64,000 nt of DNA from Rhodoferax sp. (GTDB lineage: Bacteria; Pseudomonadota; Gammaproteobacteria; Burkholderiales; Burkholderiaceae_C), in assembly GCA_024235935.1 (NCBI GenBank), contig JACKLL010000001.1:310001-374000 (forward strand), read 5' to 3'. Positions 21,698-30,683 of the stretch are shown here, one piece after another. The notes under the pieces were generated by a model that worked only from the letters and a program-made list of their open reading frames with translations, searched no databases and had not been told where the DNA came from. Position 1 is the first letter of the stretch; each line of letters starts with the position of its first letter. The position numbers were made by a program, and so were the translations under genes.

Positions 21698-22288
21698 TCA
21701 GCGCCGATCGACCAGCGCGTGGGCGATGGTGCCAAGGTCGACGTATTCGAGTTCGCTGCCTACCGGAACGCCACGGGCGAGCCGGGTGATGCGCAAACCG
21801 CGTGCGCGCAGACCTTCGCTGATCACATGGGCCGTGGCCTCGCCCTCGGCGGTGAAATTGGTCGCAAGAATCACCTCTTCGACCATGCCGTCACCCGCCC
21901 GCTCGAACAACTTGCCCAGGCCGATGTCGCGCGGGCCGATGCCATCGAGCGGATTGAGCTTGCCCATCAGCACGAAATACAGGCCCTTGTACGCGCCGGT
22001 ACGCTCTACCGCGGACTGGTCGGCAGGCGTCTCCACGACGCACAGACGTGACGGATCGCGCCGCGGGTCCAGGCAGGTGCTGCACACCTCGGCTTCGGTG
22101 AAGGTGTGGCAGCGCTCGCAATGGCGCACCGCATCGCAGGCGTGCGTGAGTGCCGCGGCCAGCGCCCGCGCACCGTTGCGGTCATGCTGCAACAGATGAA
22201 AGGCCATGCGCGACGCCGACTTCACACCCACACCCGGCAGGCGGCGCAAGCCCTGGATCAGGCCTTCGACAGCGTTCGAGTCAGCCAT
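21698..22288 (-). CDS. recR: Recombination mediator RecR
   Basis: A 196-residue protein that acts with RecO and RecF to load RecA at single-strand gaps. It has the helix-hairpin-helix start (LRRLPGVGVKSASRMAFHLL), a zinc finger (CERCHTFTEAEVCSTC, about residues 58-73) and a Toprim domain (LCVVETPADQSAVERT onward, with the LATNFTAEGEATA block). ATG 22288 (MADSNAVEGLIQ) fits the family. It is downstream of ybaB and dnaX, the classic dnaX-ybaB-recR order. Confidence 0.96.
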   Translation of the reverse strand: MADSNAVEGLIQGLRRLPGVGVKSASRMAFHLLQHDRNGARALAAALTHACDAVRHCERCHTFTEAEVCSTCLDPRRDPSRLCVVETPADQSAVERTGAYKGLYFVLMGKLNPLDGIGPRDIGLGKLFERAGDGMVEEVILATNFTAEGEATAHVISEGLRARGLRITRLARGVPVGSELEYVDLGTIAHALVDRR

Positions 22289-22351
22289 GGGCCGAACGCC
22301 CCAGGACAGCCCGGCCCGCATGCGGGGCCGACACGACAGTTCTGGCCAGCA

Positions 22352-22684
22352 CTAGAAAGGCATCTTCATGCCGCCGGGCAAGCCTGGCATGCCGGCGGTG
22401 AGTTTGCCCATCTTCTCGGACGAAGTCTCTTCGGCCTTGCGCACCGCGGCATTGAAGGCTGCAGCGACCAGGTCCTCCAGCATGTCCTTGTCGTCGGCCA
22501 GCAGCGAAGGATCGATGGTGACGCGGCGCACATCATGTTTGCAGGTCATGACGACCTTGACCAGGCCGGCGCCCGACTCGCCGGTGACCTCGATCGTGGC
22601 GAGCTCGTCCTGCGCCTTCTTCATGTTGTCCTGCATCGCCTGGGCCTGCTTCATGAGCCCTGCGAGTTGTCCTTTGTTAAACAT
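22352..22684 (-). CDS. ybaB: Nucleoid-associated protein YbaB/EbfC
   Basis: A 110-residue DNA-binding protein that forms tweezer-like dimers. It begins with the coiled helix MFNKGQLAGLMKQAQAMQ, followed by the LATIEVTGESGAGLVKVVM sheet, and ends in a Gly/Pro/Met-rich tail (GMPGLPGGMKMPF), as usual in betaproteobacteria. It sits 76 bp after dnaX and 63 bp before recR. Confidence 0.95.
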   Translation of the reverse strand: MFNKGQLAGLMKQAQAMQDNMKKAQDELATIEVTGESGAGLVKVVMTCKHDVRRVTIDPSLLADDKDMLEDLVAAAFNAAVRKAEETSSEKMGKLTAGMPGLPGGMKMPF

Positions 22685-22760
22685 GGTGTTCCTTCGGTTG
22701 AAATGGGTGGAGGGTCAAACAGGCGCGACGGCACAGCTGTCGCAAGCCTGCTGCGTCCGG

Positions 22761-24696
22761 TCAGACCGGACGGATGCTGCCAGTGACGATTTTCGCCCCA
22801 AAGTCGCGCATCATCTTCTGCACGAACGGATCATCAAAAATCAGCTTCTCGGCAGCCAGTTGTTTCTCGGCGGCCAACGCCGCATTGCGCCGGGCCGGGC
22901 TGTCGGTGACACGGCCGATCTCGACCACCAGCGTGACCGCATGGCCGATGCCCCGCAAGGTGCCGCCAGCCGGTCGCGACTGCCAGGCTGTTGCAGTGAC
23001 TCGCGCTCGACGCGCAACACCCACTGGTCGGTATCGCGGGCCACCAACTGTGACTGCAGCGCCAGTTCACGCGCCAGTGCAGTGACGGCCTGCTCGGCCA
23101 CCATCTGCTGCACCACCGCATACCAGAAGTCGCCTCTTCGGTCGGCACCACGGTCGGCGCCGCGCTGGCCTGCGCGCCGCATCGCTGCGGTTGTCGGTCT
23201 GCATCCGCACCGGTACCGCCAGCACCCGCTGCTGTGCGCTTGCGTCGGCATCCTGCCCGGTCGCGGCACCCGGCTGCACGGCACCCACGGACTGCCGCAC
23301 CGGCAATACCCGCCCGCGGGAACCGGTTCCCAGGTGGGCGACAGCTCGGCAGCGACAGGCGCAACTGGCGCCGAGTGTTGCCGCGGGCTCCGGGTCCGAA
23401 GCGGCCGCAGCCTGGGCAACCACGGAGATGCCTCGAAGCGGGCTGCAAAGCCATCCCGGCTGCAGCCGGGGCCTTGGCCACCGCTGCAACGTCAGGGGCG
23501 AGCGGCGTCACCGGAGGCTGCGCCGGGGTCGGCCGTTCGACCGGCCGGCCTTCATTCAGAGTTTTTTTTTCCTGTCGTGGTGCTGCCGGCACTGCACGTG
23601 CGGGCTTGAACGCCAGCAAGCGCAGCAACACCATGGTCAGCGCCGCATATTCATCCGGTGCCAGCCCCAGCTCACCTGCACCATGCAGACACAGGCTGTA
23701 CAGCAACTGCGTCTCGTCGGCCGGCATCAGTCCCGCCAGGCGCGCGATGTCGACCACATCCGGGTCGCTGTCATCGGCATCGTCGGGCACGGCCTGCAGC
23801 ACCGCCATGCGCTGCAGCACCGCCGCCATCTCTTCGAGCATCGACGCCGGGCTCAGGCCATGCAGCCGCAAATCCTCGACGGTTTCGACGACGGTCTTGC
23901 CGTCGCCCTGGGCAAGTGCCTCGATGAGCCGCAGCACGTAGCCGCGGTCGACACTGCCAAGCATCTGGTGCACCACGGCCTCGCTCAGCTGACCGGCCCC
24001 GAAGGCGATCGCCTGGTCGGTCAGTGACAAGGCATCGCGCATCGAGCCGCGCGCCGCCCGCGACAACAGGCGCAGCGCCGGCGGATCGACCGCCACAGCC
24101 TCGGCTTCCAGCACCCGTGTCAGGTGTTCACGCACGGTCTCGGGGGCCATCGGGCGCAGATTGAACTGCAGGCAGCGTGACAGCACGGTGACCGGCACCT
24201 TCTGCGGGTCCGTCGTGGCCAGCACGAACTTGAGGTAGTCCGGCGGCTCCTCCAGCGTCTTGAGCATGGCGTTGAAAGCCGGCGTGGTGAGCATGTGCAC
24301 CTCGTCGATCATGAACACCTTGAAGCGCCCCTGCACCGGCTTGTAGACGGCCTGTTCGAGCAGCGTCTGCACGTCGTCGATGCCGCGGTTGGAGGCCGCA
24401 TCGAGTTCGGTGTAGTCGATGAACCGGCCACTGTCGATATCGGTACAGGCCTGGCACACGCCGCACGGCGTCGAGGTGACACCTCCATTGCCGTCCGGGC
24501 CCAGGCAATTGAGCGATTTGGCCAGAATGCGTGATACCGTCGTCTTGCCCACACCACGGGTGCCGGTGAACAGATAGGCATGGTGCAGGCGCTGCGAGTC
24601 CAGCGCATTGGTCAGGGCCCGTACCACGTGCTCCTGCCCCACCATTTCGCCAAAGTTCTTCGGCCGGTACTTGCGGGCTAACACGAGGTAGGACAT
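22761..24696 (-). CDS. dnaX: DNA polymerase III subunits gamma/tau, C-terminal part frame-disrupted
   Basis: The clamp-loader ATPase. Residues 1-370 are intact: Walker A GTRGVGKT (45-52), the zinc Cys set at 64, 78, 81 and 84, Walker B DEVHML and the SRC motif LSRCLQF. Residues 376-378 are encoded across a run of nine A. After Met415 (about 23,454) the first frame loses family character. The tau tail resumes in a second frame (WYAVVQQMVAEQAVTALARELAL, to about 22,975) and ends in a third (GIGHAVTLVVEIGRVT to SIRPV, stop at 22761). The tail binds DnaB and the polymerase, and the gene is essential, so sequence errors in this Pro/Ala-rich linker are a likely cause. Confidence 0.85.
23562..23570 (-). 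other. Nine-A slippery run inside dnaX
   Basis: On the coding strand GG is followed by nine A and then CTCTGAATGA. In frame this reads Glu-Lys-Lys-Thr-Leu-Asn-Glu (residues 376-382). Adding one A leads to TGA after three codons, and losing one A leads to TGA after one codon (CTC TGA). Either slip would therefore give a protein of about 380 residues ending just after the clamp-loader domains, the expected size of a gamma subunit. See findings. Confidence 0.6.
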
Positions 24697-24781
24697 GCGT
24701 GGATTCTAGTTTGCTGGGCACACGCAAATTCCCGCGCGCCGCACAAGGTCGCCCCATGCAGGCCGTACAATCGACCTCGAC

Positions 24782-24870
24782 GGGCCTTCCCGCATGGTGA
24801 AGCGGCCAACCGGGTCAGGTGGGGAACCAAGCAGCCCTAACTGTGGAGCCAGTGCCGGGGTCAAGGCTCG
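24782..24870 (+). ncRNA. ffs: 4.5S signal recognition particle RNA (small bacterial type)
   Basis: The conserved SRP core GGTCAGG-TGG-GGAA-CCA-AGCAGCC is present with its GGAA tetraloop (24813-24837). The ends pair: GGGCCTT at 24782-24788 with AAGGCTC at 24863-24869. The RNA binds Ffh to form the SRP that targets membrane proteins. It lies divergent to dnaX, 85 bp from its start, as in many Burkholderiales. Confidence 0.93.
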
Positions 24871-24968
24871 TCACCTTATTCATTGCGTACCTGCCGCGGC
24901 AGCGGGCGCAGCAGCAAGCTGCATACACACTGCGCAGACCGGGCCACGAGGCCTCTCCCCCACCACCG

Positions 24969-25244
24969 TCACAAATAGTTGTTGAGGTCCCACATCGAGG
25001 AAGGCGGAATCGTCAGTTCCCGAAACTCGCGCTGGAAGCGGGCCTCAAGACGGACCAGCGCCAGCCTGACATGGGGCGGAAAGCCCTCGCGCGTGCCGCC
25101 CCGGCTATCGCGCAGCAACTGCAGTATCAGCAGGTTGAATTCGGGTTGCCCCCACACTGCGGCAATCCTCTTGCCGATATGGGGGAAACTGGTGTTGACG
25201 ATCTGGTAGTCGTCGTCGTCCGTGATGACATCGGATAAAAGCAT
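24969..25244 (-). CDS. Small protein of unknown function
   Basis: A 91-residue protein I do not recognise. ATG 25244 is supported by GGAGG ten bases upstream. It is acidic at the N-terminus (SDVITDDDDYQIVN) and basic later, with the stretch FPHIGKRIAAVWGQPEFN, then LLRDSRGGTREGFPPHVRLAL. No membrane segment or signal is visible. The core resembles the product read just upstream (25105-25773): both have xPEF, a Gln/Leu helix, D[ST]R-G-R-GFP and a basic end, so the two look like tandem paralogues. It may be a small cytoplasmic regulatory or housekeeping protein found in relatives. Confidence 0.6.
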   Translation of the reverse strand: MLLSDVITDDDDYQIVNTSFPHIGKRIAAVWGQPEFNLLILQLLRDSRGGTREGFPPHVRLALVRLEARFQREFRELTIPPSSMWDLNNYL

Positions 25245-25773
25245 TTGCGGCAAACCTCCAAGCCAGCGGACAGCTTGTCGTGCCGCCCGGTTCTGCGTCC
25301 CTGAAGCCTTCATCAGACCACCGGATTCTTATCGCAGTCTTAGCCCTTGGCGGCCTGACAGCGGAAGTCGCTTTGGCCCCAGCGTGACGTTCCCGCTTGG
25401 GCCAGCGCGGGAAACGCATCGTCTTGTGCCTCAACCAGATTGCGCAATGCGTACAAACCTCTGCTGGAAATCCCGTGCGCGCGCCTTGCCGCGTGTCCTG
25501 CTGAAGCTGTTGCACGAAGCCGTGGAATTCGGGGTACTCGCACAGCAGTGCCGGTTTGTCGCCTGTGGGGGCAAACGCGGCATGGATTCGCTGGAAGTCG
25601 GCGTTGTGCTGAAACGCGCGGGGGACAGGGTTGGCAATGGCGTCCGCATTCGTTGTCCACACGAAGCGGGTCTGGCCGCTGCTCGACAACTGTCGGCACA
25701 GCATGCACGCCCGCATGCACCGGTCTTGAGGGTCCAGATGCGTGCACTGCGTGCAGCAGGACCGCAGGCCCAA
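25105..25773 (-). CDS. Cysteine-rich protein of unknown function, possible frameshift or wrong 3' end
   Basis: The open frame begins at a TTG directly after the stop of the 59-residue membrane protein gene. Its first 40 residues contain CTQC, then CMRACMLC, a spacing that could bind a metal, and CTHC follows near residue 118. Residues 60-130 (EYPEFHGFVQQLQQDTRQG, ARTGFPAEV) resemble the small protein encoded downstream. Beyond about residue 150 the frame only reads that neighbour out of frame, so the true end is probably near 25,340, where another frame has a stop after DFRCQAAKG. I trust only the region 25,773 to about 25,370. No function is proposed. Confidence 0.4.
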   Translation of the reverse strand: MGLRSCCTQCTHLDPQDRCMRACMLCRQLSSSGQTRFVWTTNADAIANPVPRAFQHNADFQRIHAAFAPTGDKPALLCEYPEFHGFVQQLQQDTRQGARTGFPAEVCTHCAIWLRHKTMRFPRWPKRERHAGAKATSAVRPPRAKTAIRIRWSDEGFRDAEPGGTTSCPLAWRFAANAFIRCHHGRRRLPDRQHQFPPYRQEDCRSVGATRIQPADTAVAAR

Positions 25774-25953
25774 TCAGCCGATCAGATAGACCAGCAAGGC
25801 AATGGCCAGCGCGGCGAAAACCAGCTTGGTCATCAGCCCGAAGCCGCCATTGCCCTCGGGCTGTGCGTCGTCTCGCCCCGAAGAAGAGATCAGCGGCGCC
25901 GGAATGGTATGTACGGGCCCGAGCTGGGAAGGAATGGTGCTTTCGTTGTCCAT
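25774..25953 (-). CDS. 59-residue single-pass membrane protein of unknown function
   Basis: ATG 25953 to TGA 25774. The first 40 residues are polar and rich in Ser, Pro and Gly (MDNESTIPSQLG, GRDDAQPEGNGG). The last 20 (MTKLVFAALAIALLVYLIG) form one hydrophobic helix ending at the C-terminus, so it is tail-anchored. The ribosome site is weak. A TAGAAT at about 26,010 on the minus strand could be its -10. Codon use matches the surroundings, and the next frame downstream begins at the stop codon, suggesting linked translation. I do not recognise the family. Confidence 0.5.
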   Translation of the reverse strand: MDNESTIPSQLGPVHTIPAPLISSSGRDDAQPEGNGGFGLMTKLVFAALAIALLVYLIG

Positions 25954-26085
25954 GGGGTGCAGGGCGTCTCGCGCGTCAGTGGATTCTTATGGTCATCGTC
26001 CCGCGGGAGATTCTATCGGCTCTGGCAAAGCGCCTTCCGGCACGGGCGGGTACTCCGGCGTCCCGGTCGCCAACAAATGCACGAA

Positions 26086-27357
26086 TCACTGCGGTGACAG
26101 CCCAAGCCCCAGGTGCCGCAAAGCGCCCTGCGCCGCAACCCGTCCGCTGGCCATCGCAGCCGTCAGCAGGTAGCCGCCGGTTGGAGCCTCCCAGTCGAGC
26201 ATCTCACCCGCACAGAACACGCCCGGGCAATTCGTCAGCATCAACGCAGCATCCATCGCCTCGAATCGCACCCCCCCGGCCGTACTGATGGCCTCGGCCA
26301 CCGGACGCGCGCGCGACAGCCGCAGCGGCACCGACTTGATCGTGGCCGCCAGCAGCGCCGGGTCGGCCATCTGTTCGCGGGTCAGCACTTCATGCAGCAG
26401 CCCGGAGCGGATGCCGTCGATGCCCAGCCGGCTCTTCAGGTGGCTGGACAGCGAACGCGATCCACGCGGGTGCGCCACCTCGGCCGCCACCTTGTCGGCA
26501 CGGAGGTCCGGCAACAGGTCCACCGCAATCTCGGCCACACCGTGGGCTGCAATCGCATCGCGCAGCAACGCAGAGGCGGCATACACCAGGCTGCCTTCGA
26601 TGCCGGTTGCCGTTGCGACGAACTCGCCCTTGCGCTCGAACGCCGGCCCCGTCGCCGACGCCATGCGCAGCACGACCGACTTGAAGGGCTGCCCGGCAAA
26701 CCGATCGGCAAAGTGGGGCGTCCAGCCGCCGTCGCGATCAAAGCCGCAGTTGGCCGGCAACAGCGGTGCCACATCGATGCCGCGCGCCTGCAGCACCGGC
26801 ACCCAGGCACCGGTCGACCCCAGTTGCGGCCAGCTGGCCCCGCCCAGCGCCAGCACCACCCCATCGGCAAGCACGGTCTGCGGTCCCTGCGGCGTATCGA
26901 AGATCAGGCCTGCGGCCGGGCCCTGGCCATCGGCCCATCCCGCCCAGCGGTGCCGCATATGGAACTGCACCGGCAACAAGCCCTGCTGTTGCGGATGGCG
27001 CAGCCGGTGCAGCCAGGCCCGCAGCAAAGGCGCCGCCTTCATGTCGCTCGGAAACACCCGGCCGGAACTCCCGATGAAGGTCGACACCCCCAGCGCATGT
27101 ACCCAGGCCCGCAAGGCGTCGGCATCAAAGGCCTCGAGCAAGGCGGAAACCTGCAATTGGCGGGCACCATAGCGTGTCTCGAAGGCTGCGCGGGGTTCGG
27201 AATGGGTCAGATTCAGCCCCCCCTTTCCCGCCAGCAGGAACTTGCGCCCGACCGAAGGCATGGCGTCAAACAGATGCACCTGCGCGCCACCCTGCGCCAG
27301 CACCTGCGCAGCCATCAATCCGGCCGGCCCTCCCCCTACCACCACCGCCTTCATCAT
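26086..27357 (-). CDS. BaiN/HI0933-type FAD-dependent oxidoreductase
   Basis: A 423-residue flavoprotein. The dinucleotide-binding start KAVVVGGGPAGLMAAQVLA is followed by the family-specific VGRKFLLAGKGGLNLTHSE (residues about 40-58), and it ends with the second FAD contact CAGEMLDWEAPTGGYLLTAAMASGR. These match the family annotated as TIGR03862 or YhiN/BaiN. Relatives include a bile-acid reductase, but the usual role in free-living bacteria is unknown. The start at ATG 27357 overlaps the helicase stop by four bases (ATGA), so the genes are translationally coupled. Confidence 0.88.
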   Translation of the reverse strand: MMKAVVVGGGPAGLMAAQVLAQGGAQVHLFDAMPSVGRKFLLAGKGGLNLTHSEPRAAFETRYGARQLQVSALLEAFDADALRAWVHALGVSTFIGSSGRVFPSDMKAAPLLRAWLHRLRHPQQQGLLPVQFHMRHRWAGWADGQGPAAGLIFDTPQGPQTVLADGVVLALGGASWPQLGSTGAWVPVLQARGIDVAPLLPANCGFDRDGGWTPHFADRFAGQPFKSVVLRMASATGPAFERKGEFVATATGIEGSLVYAASALLRDAIAAHGVAEIAVDLLPDLRADKVAAEVAHPRGSRSLSSHLKSRLGIDGIRSGLLHEVLTREQMADPALLAATIKSVPLRLSRARPVAEAISTAGGVRFEAMDAALMLTNCPGVFCAGEMLDWEAPTGGYLLTAAMASGRVAAQGALRHLGLGLSPQ

Positions 27358-30300
27358 GGCCATTGCTCCGGTAACTCGACCCAACGGCCTTCGCCGGTCA
27401 GGAATGCGGCACGCACGACCTGCCCGGGATATATCGCCCTGACCGCTGCGCGGTAAGCGCCCAGCTGCGCGACAAGCTCCGGGTCTTTCAGCGGCGCCGG
27501 ATGGGACTTGTGGTCCAGCACCCACCATTGTCCGTCGTCCTTGCGCTGCAGCAGACGGTCCAGCCGCATCAGCACACCACCGTGCACCAGTTCGACTTCG
27601 TTGGCCGCCCAGGCCAGCTGTTCGGCGTCCCAGGCCCAGGCACCTTCGCCCGTCAGAACGCGCTGTGCCATCGATGCAGCCGTCTGCGCCTGCTCGGCGT
27701 CGAGACCGAACTCGCGCTGCACGATGCTGCCATGGGCCACGTCAACCGATCCCCACTCCAGCAAGCGGTGCATGGCCTTGCCGATCCGCGCCGACGGCGG
27801 GTCGGACGCGGCCGGCGACAGCCCCTCCACGTCCTGCGTCGGCACGGACGCTGCCGCTGCAGCCTGCGGCGCCGGGGGCAACACCAGCATGTCGAACGTA
27901 GCCGCTGTCGCCCGCGCCAGCGGGATTGCCGCTGGCACCTGCGGCGTCACGGGCTGGGCCTGTTCGAACAGGCGTTGCCACCAGCTCCCCGGGGCCTCCC
28001 GGTGCGGCACGATCGATGACAACACCAGCGTGTCGCGGGCCCGTGTCAATGCCACATACAGGGCGTTGAGTTCTTCGCGCTGGCGCTGCAACCATTCGGT
28101 ATCGCGGGTCGCCACGGCACACACGGGCGGGCGTGCCTCGCTGCGCAGAAAGAAGAATGTGTCGGGCTCGGCCGACTCGGCCGGCCAGTCGACCAGCACG
28201 CCCATGGTCTCGGAGGCGCGCGGCGGCGTGTCGGTATCGAGCAGCACCACCGCACCCGCCTCCAGTCCCTTGGCGCCGTGGACCGTCAGCAATCGCACAG
28301 CCTCGTCCACCACGGTCGCCGGTGCCTGCAGTGCGCCGGCCTTGAGCGCGCGCACGAACGCGTACGGTGTGACGAAGCGGCCACCGGCCACCTCCAGCGC
28401 CGCAGCCAGCAATGCGCGCAGGTTGGACAGCACCGCGTCCCGCTGCACCGCCGGTGCCAGCACGGCAAAGCGGGCCAGCACGTCATGGCTGCTGTAGATC
28501 GATTGCAGCGCGTCGTGCGGCGGCAAGGCATCGAGCCAGGACTTCCAGCGCACGAGCACATCGCCGATGCCCTGCAAGGCATGCTGCGCGGGCCAGTCCT
28601 GCTGCAGCAGTTCGAACCAGGGCAGGCGGCTGTCGCGCTGGCGCAAGGCCAGATCGATCAGCGCGGCATCCGGAACCGCGAACAGCGGCGACCGCAATGC
28701 GCGGGCCAGCGAGAGGTCGTGGCGCGGCGAGACCAGCGCATCGAGCAAGGCGACGATGTCGAGCACTTCGCAGCAATCGATCAGGCCGGTCTTCTCGCCG
28801 ATCTGGGCCGGCACACCCAGCGCGCGCAACGCGTCCTGCAGCGGCGCCAGGCCGGCGCGGCGACGCGACAGGACCATCACGTCCGAAGGCCTGCGCCCGT
28901 GGGCCTGCGCATCGGCAATCCAGTGTGCGACCTGCCGGGCTTCCCGGGTACGCAGGGTCTCCTCGGGCGTCTCGCGGGCCTGGGTCAGGCTGTCGCGCCA
29001 GCCATCCTGCGCCGGCAACGATGGCGCATCGCCGGCGTCGTCCATGGCACGATCCCGTTCGATCGGAGGCAGCCGGCACACCCGCCCGCTTACTCGGGCA
29101 TCGGTCGTATGGTCCCGAAAGCCTTCGTATCGGTCGTTCGCGACGGCGGCCGCCATCACGGCGTTGACGACCTGGATCACCTCGGGGGCGTTGCGCCGGG
29201 TGTGGTCGCAACTGAGCAGGTCGCCACCAAGCCCCTGGGCCACGAACGCCTGCGCCGCCCGGAACACCTGCGGCTCCGCGCGCCGGAAGCGATAGATGCT
29301 CTGCTTGGGGTCGCCGACGATGAACACGCTGGGCGCTGACGCACCCGCACCGGAATAGCTGCCCAGCCACGACAGCAAGGCATGCCACTGCAGCGGATTG
29401 GTGTCCTGAAACTCGTCGATCAGCAGATGGCGCACCCGGGTGTCGAGCCGCTCCTGCACCCAGCCCGACAACACCGGGTCCGACAGCAACACGGTGGCCG
29501 CGCGTTCGACGTCGCTCATGTCGATCCAGCCGCGCTCGCGCTTGAGTGCGGAAAACGCGGCAATCAGCACGCGCGACAAGCGGGCCATGCGCTGCTGGTA
29601 GGCCCATGCCGCGTGGTGCTGCTGGGCGGCGCAAAGGGTTTGCAGTTCGGCGCCCGCCGCCTGTGCTGCCGGATAGCGCAGCAGATGCTGGGTCAGCCGG
29701 TCTTCATCGGCTACGAAAAAGCCCTTGCGCAAGGCCGCCAGGCTGTCGGCCAGCGCCACCGGATTCGCCGTATCGGCGATCGCCGAGAACACGTCGCGCA
29801 CGACCTGCGCAGCCTTCTGCGGCGTCTTGTTGGCTTCGCCTGCCAGCGCATCGGACCATGCCAGCCAGCGGCTCCTGGCCGCAGCCGTGGCCAGGGCATC
29901 TGCAGGCTGCGCATGGGCGCCGAGCGCGGGGAACACCGCATGGAAATGGCGCACCGATGTGTCGACCCGACCCGCCGCATCGGCACGGGCAAACTCGACC
30001 CGCTTGTCCAGCGCCTGCTCCAGGGCCTTCTCGGTCTGGAAACGGCCGTGTTCTGCCACCACCGCTTCGAAGTCGCTCCGATGCGCGGGATGGTCCAGCA
30101 AGGCCTGGTAGAAACGCCGCCAGACCAGCGCCCGCGCCGGGGCATCGTCCTCCAGCAGTTCGTAATGCAGCGGCAAGCCGAGCTGCTGCAGGATCGAGAA
30201 GGGTGCGGCGCGCAGCAAGGCTGCAAACCAGCTGTGAAAGGTCCGGATCTGCACCGGTCGCCCATGGGCCAGCACCGCCGCGTACAGGCCGGCGAGCCGC

Positions 30301-30683
30301 TCGCGCATAGCCTGCGCACGCACCGGGTCCGGGTCGACCGCAATGCCCCGGCTGGCCAGCTCCTGCGCCAGCACCGCATCGCTGGCGCCGGCAAAGTCCT
30401 GCAGCCAGCGGTACAGGCGTTCGCGCATCTCGCTGGCGGCGCGCTTGGTGAACGTGATCGCCAGGATCTCGTGCGGCGATACGGTCAGGGCGCCGGACTG
30501 CGGATCGACCCCGTCGAGCAGCGCGCGCACGATGCGCGAGACCAGCATCCAGGTCTTGCCGGCACCGGCACAGGCCTCGACCGCCACATGGCGCCGGGGA
30601 TTGCAGGCGATGGCATAGAAGTCGGCCGCGCGCACCGGCCGGTCGTTGTGCGCGTACGCTGCCGCCGGGAGCTGTTCAGCCAT
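27354..30683 (-). CDS. AddA-like UvrD/RecB-family helicase-nuclease
   Basis: A 1109-residue DNA repair enzyme of the exonuclease V/AddA type. Walker A is GAGKT (residues 40-44) in VEACAGAGKTWML; AITFTKRAASEMRER (motif Ia), DEFQDTNPLQW (motif II), VGDPKQSIYRFRRAE (motif III), TVHGAKGLEAGAVVL (motif V) and YVALTRARDTLVL (motif VI) are present. The C-terminal nuclease has MRLDRLL, VLDHKS and QLGAYR, the D-DxK-QxxxY pattern of RecB/AddA nucleases. ATG 30683 overlaps the end of the upstream AddB-like gene by eight bases. Together they should process double-strand ends for recombination. Confidence 0.92.
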   Translation of the reverse strand: MAEQLPAAAYAHNDRPVRAADFYAIACNPRRHVAVEACAGAGKTWMLVSRIVRALLDGVDPQSGALTVSPHEILAITFTKRAASEMRERLYRWLQDFAGASDAVLAQELASRGIAVDPDPVRAQAMRERLAGLYAAVLAHGRPVQIRTFHSWFAALLRAAPFSILQQLGLPLHYELLEDDAPARALVWRRFYQALLDHPAHRSDFEAVVAEHGRFQTEKALEQALDKRVEFARADAAGRVDTSVRHFHAVFPALGAHAQPADALATAAARSRWLAWSDALAGEANKTPQKAAQVVRDVFSAIADTANPVALADSLAALRKGFFVADEDRLTQHLLRYPAAQAAGAELQTLCAAQQHHAAWAYQQRMARLSRVLIAAFSALKRERGWIDMSDVERAATVLLSDPVLSGWVQERLDTRVRHLLIDEFQDTNPLQWHALLSWLGSYSGAGASAPSVFIVGDPKQSIYRFRRAEPQVFRAAQAFVAQGLGGDLLSCDHTRRNAPEVIQVVNAVMAAAVANDRYEGFRDHTTDARVSGRVCRLPPIERDRAMDDAGDAPSLPAQDGWRDSLTQARETPEETLRTREARQVAHWIADAQAHGRRPSDVMVLSRRRAGLAPLQDALRALGVPAQIGEKTGLIDCCEVLDIVALLDALVSPRHDLSLARALRSPLFAVPDAALIDLALRQRDSRLPWFELLQQDWPAQHALQGIGDVLVRWKSWLDALPPHDALQSIYSSHDVLARFAVLAPAVQRDAVLSNLRALLAAALEVAGGRFVTPYAFVRALKAGALQAPATVVDEAVRLLTVHGAKGLEAGAVVLLDTDTPPRASETMGVLVDWPAESAEPDTFFFLRSEARPPVCAVATRDTEWLQRQREELNALYVALTRARDTLVLSSIVPHREAPGSWWQRLFEQAQPVTPQVPAAIPLARATAATFDMLVLPPAPQAAAAASVPTQDVEGLSPAASDPPSARIGKAMHRLLEWGSVDVAHGSIVQREFGLDAEQAQTAASMAQRVLTGEGAWAWDAEQLAWAANEVELVHGGVLMRLDRLLQRKDDGQWWVLDHKSHPAPLKDPELVAQLGAYRAAVRAIYPGQVVRAAFLTGEGRWVELPEQWP

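Noticed and set aside
25954..26085. A short minus-strand frame between the BaiN-type gene and the 59-residue gene
   Set aside because: It is only about 20 codons with no ribosome site; I see nothing reliable in this 132-bp gap apart from a possible TAGAAT.
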